Shown: one piece after another, positions 62,720-64,000 of the stretch
Layout of the letters: every line of letters begins with the position of its first letter
Numbering within the stretch: position 1 is the first letter of the stretch
Origin: Phylloscopus collybita
Lineage: Eukaryota; Chordata; Aves; Passeriformes; Phylloscopidae
Direction of reading: 5' to 3'
Assembly (NCBI GenBank): GCA_027886175.1
Contig: JAJNNQ010000003.1
Span: 22,423,501 to 22,487,500, forward strand
DNA length: 64,000 nucleotides
Notes under the pieces: generated by a model
Databases searched by the model: none
Seen by the model: only the letters and a program-made list of their open reading frames with translations
Told to the model about the DNA's origin: nothing
Program-made: the position numbers and the translations under genes

Positions 62720-63480
62720 TCACCTGCGGGTTGGCAGCGCGGCCGTTATGTCGCGACACGCTGGGCCCGGCGCCGCCGTGCCCGTCCTCCCTCCGTCCCT
62801 CCCTCCCGCTCTCCGGGCGCGGCCCCGCGGCCCCACCCACCCCGGCGCGCCCGCGCGGGCGGGTTCGCGAGGCGCCCGGCCAATGGCGGCGGGGCGGCAC
62901 CGACCAATCAGCGCCCGCCTTGCGCGCCCCGCCCCGCCGCGCCGCCGCGATCAGCCGCAGGGCCCGGATGTGCCCGGCAGCGCGACGGCCCCGCTGCCTG
63001 GGGCCGGGCCGCACAGCGCCATTCTGTCCTGCTGCCGTCCCTTCGCGATACCCCCTCCGCAGCGCTTCCGTCAGCCGGAGGCTCGTTGCCCCCCTGCTGC
63101 CGTCGCGCTCTGAAGCAGCGGCCGCCGCCCCCTACCCGCAGCCCTTCCTCGGAGCCACCCCCGGCCCACAGATCTGTGCGATGCCATGCACCGGCCGCGG
63201 CAGTACCTGTGCCCGGGGCGATGCCGTGCGCCGGTCTCTGAGCCCGGTCGCCCCGCGTCGCCGCCGCTGTCGAGAGCCGCTTCCGCCGCTGCAGCTGCCC
63301 GCACCCGATTGGCCCCGGCTAGCCCCGCCCACCTTGTGCTCCCTCGTCTCATTGGCTGCCGAGCCCGCCCCACGGGGCCGCCGGGAGATGTAGTGCGCCC
63401 TGAGGTTGTGGCGGGCACAGATCTCGCGAGGCGCGGGAGGGGCGGCGCTGTGCCCGAGCGCGCCATTGGCCGCGCGCTGC
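62720..63480 (-). promoter_or_regulatory. SAP130: CpG-island promoter of SAP130
   Basis: Very GC- and CpG-rich, no TATA box. Minus-strand CCAAT boxes lie at 63308-63312, 63351-63355 and 63465-63469. Also present are a BANP-type TCTCGCGAG (63422-63430) and a minus-strand ACTACATCTCCCG (63382-63394), which fits the ZNF143/THAP11 pattern ACTAYRNNNCCCR exactly. These motifs are typical of ubiquitously expressed genes. The long open frames across this island on both strands are compositional. Confidence 0.7.
63207..63290 (-). other. SAP130: Candidate non-coding first exon of SAP130
   Basis: A minus-strand donor CACAG|GTACTG lies at 63206/63207 just downstream of a cluster of CCAAT boxes. It could splice to the CCGCAG acceptor five bases before the start codon. 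The 5' end is a guess from promoter motif spacing. Confidence 0.4.
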
Positions 63481-63540
63481 GACGTCTCCGAGGGGACGCG
63501 GGGTGGGCGGGACGGGCCGCGGCCACCGCTGGGCCGTGCA

Positions 63541-63765
63541 CTTCCCCCACAGACCCGCTTGACTGCCCTCATGGACCGTGTACTTCCCCCACAGACCCGC
63601 CAACTGCCCGCACGAACCGTGCACTGCCCCCACAGACCCGCTGACTGCCCTCATGGACCGTGCACTGTCCCCACAGACCCGCTGACTGCCCTCACGGACC
63701 GTGTACTGTCCCCACAGACCCGCTGACTGCCCCCACAGACCTGCGCAGTGCCCCCACGGACCCGC
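63541..63765. repeat. Minisatellite, about 41-bp units
   Basis: Five to six units start at 63541, 63583, 63624, 63665 and 63706, with a partial one near 63747. The core is CCCCCACAGACCCGC followed by GACTGCCC and GGACCGTG. It lies just upstream of the SAP130 promoter. The repetitive open frames on both strands come from the array. Confidence 0.9.
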
Positions 63766-64000
63766 TCTGGCCGCGAGCCCGAGTTCCGCACCCCGTTCTT
63801 GCTCTCCACACCCGGCCAACTCCCTCCCGCCCCCCCAAAGTCCCCAACACCTATCCTGGGAAGTGACAAGAGGACATGGCAGGAAGTCATTGGGGATCCT
63901 TGGGGCGTACATGGAGGGAGTCACCACCCTAAAAACATCCCAAAGCCTCCATAATTCGAGTGGTCCCACAAAACTCCCTTGGGTGGGGGCCCAAAGTGCT
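63766..64000. other. Right flank, nothing recognised
   Basis: Sequence upstream of SAP130 beyond the minisatellite. No gene, repeat or RNA is apparent. Confidence 0.5.

Noticed and set aside
62233..63393. 386-codon open frame on the plus strand
   Set aside because: Spans the SAP130 promoter, exon 1 and intron 1 in antisense; its arginine/proline/alanine composition is that of stop-poor GC-rich DNA. No splice or domain support.
63541..63765. CRISPR-like regular repeat
   Set aside because: The whole 41-bp unit repeats with no unique spacers; it is a eukaryotic minisatellite.
63186..63969. Repetitive open frames on both strands upstream of SAP130
   Set aside because: They translate the 41-bp minisatellite, whose period repeats in several frames; no known protein.
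63766..64000. Divergent UGGT1 first exon
   Set aside because: Expected neighbour in mammals, but no exon, donor or second CpG-island start is evident in the last 235 bp.

Overview
The window looks like nuclear DNA from a bird, most likely a songbird. It carries several CR1 LINE 3' ends of the avian type, avian-style retroviral LTRs, short introns, and four head-to-tail housekeeping promoters in GC-rich CpG islands. No prokaryotic, phage, plasmid or CRISPR structure is present. Coding exons were found by translating both strands, joining them at splice sites with matching phase, and comparing the result with vertebrate proteins known to me; no database was searched.

All recognised genes lie on the minus strand, so transcription runs right to left. 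From the right: SAP130 (start codon 62716-62718, stop 42150-42152, 20 coding exons, 1059 aa), AMMECR1L (36982 to 27603, 6 coding exons, 310 aa) and POLR2D (19382 to 15886, 4 coding exons, 142 aa). All three reading frames are intact with matching phases at every junction. A fourth CpG-island promoter near 13.3 kb has a non-coding exon and a clean minus-strand splice donor. By conserved gene order (WDR33-POLR2D-AMMECR1L-SAP130, as on human 2q14.3) this is probably the first exon of WDR33, which would make 1-13163 its first intron. I found no WDR33 coding exon in the window, so that call is an inference.

Layout: 1-13163 is AT-rich non-coding sequence (putative WDR33 intron 1); 13.0-13.7 kb is the putative WDR33 promoter; 13.7-15.3 kb is a short intergenic stretch with CR1 fragments; 15.3-19.7 kb is POLR2D and its promoter; 20.0-27.0 kb is intergenic or AMMECR1L 3' UTR; 27.0-39.6 kb is AMMECR1L; 39.7-42.0 kb is intergenic; 42.0-63.4 kb is SAP130; 63.5-63.8 kb is a minisatellite.

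The genes are ubiquitous nuclear or cellular factors: a pol II stalk subunit (POLR2D), a Sin3-HDAC corepressor subunit (SAP130), a conserved AMMECR1-domain protein of unclear biochemistry, and probably an mRNA 3'-end processing factor (WDR33). They are linked by conserved position; no shared pathway is shown. I saw no new multi-gene system. The points most worth checking are local: a 338-bp solo LTR with a 6-bp target duplication and a perfect 28-bp hairpin, 37 bp upstream of a SAP130 exon; a GC-AG intron in SAP130; a 155-bp duplicated block near both ends of SAP130 intron 11; a perfect 30-bp in-frame repeat in SAP130; and separate GC-rich minisatellites beside three of the four promoters.
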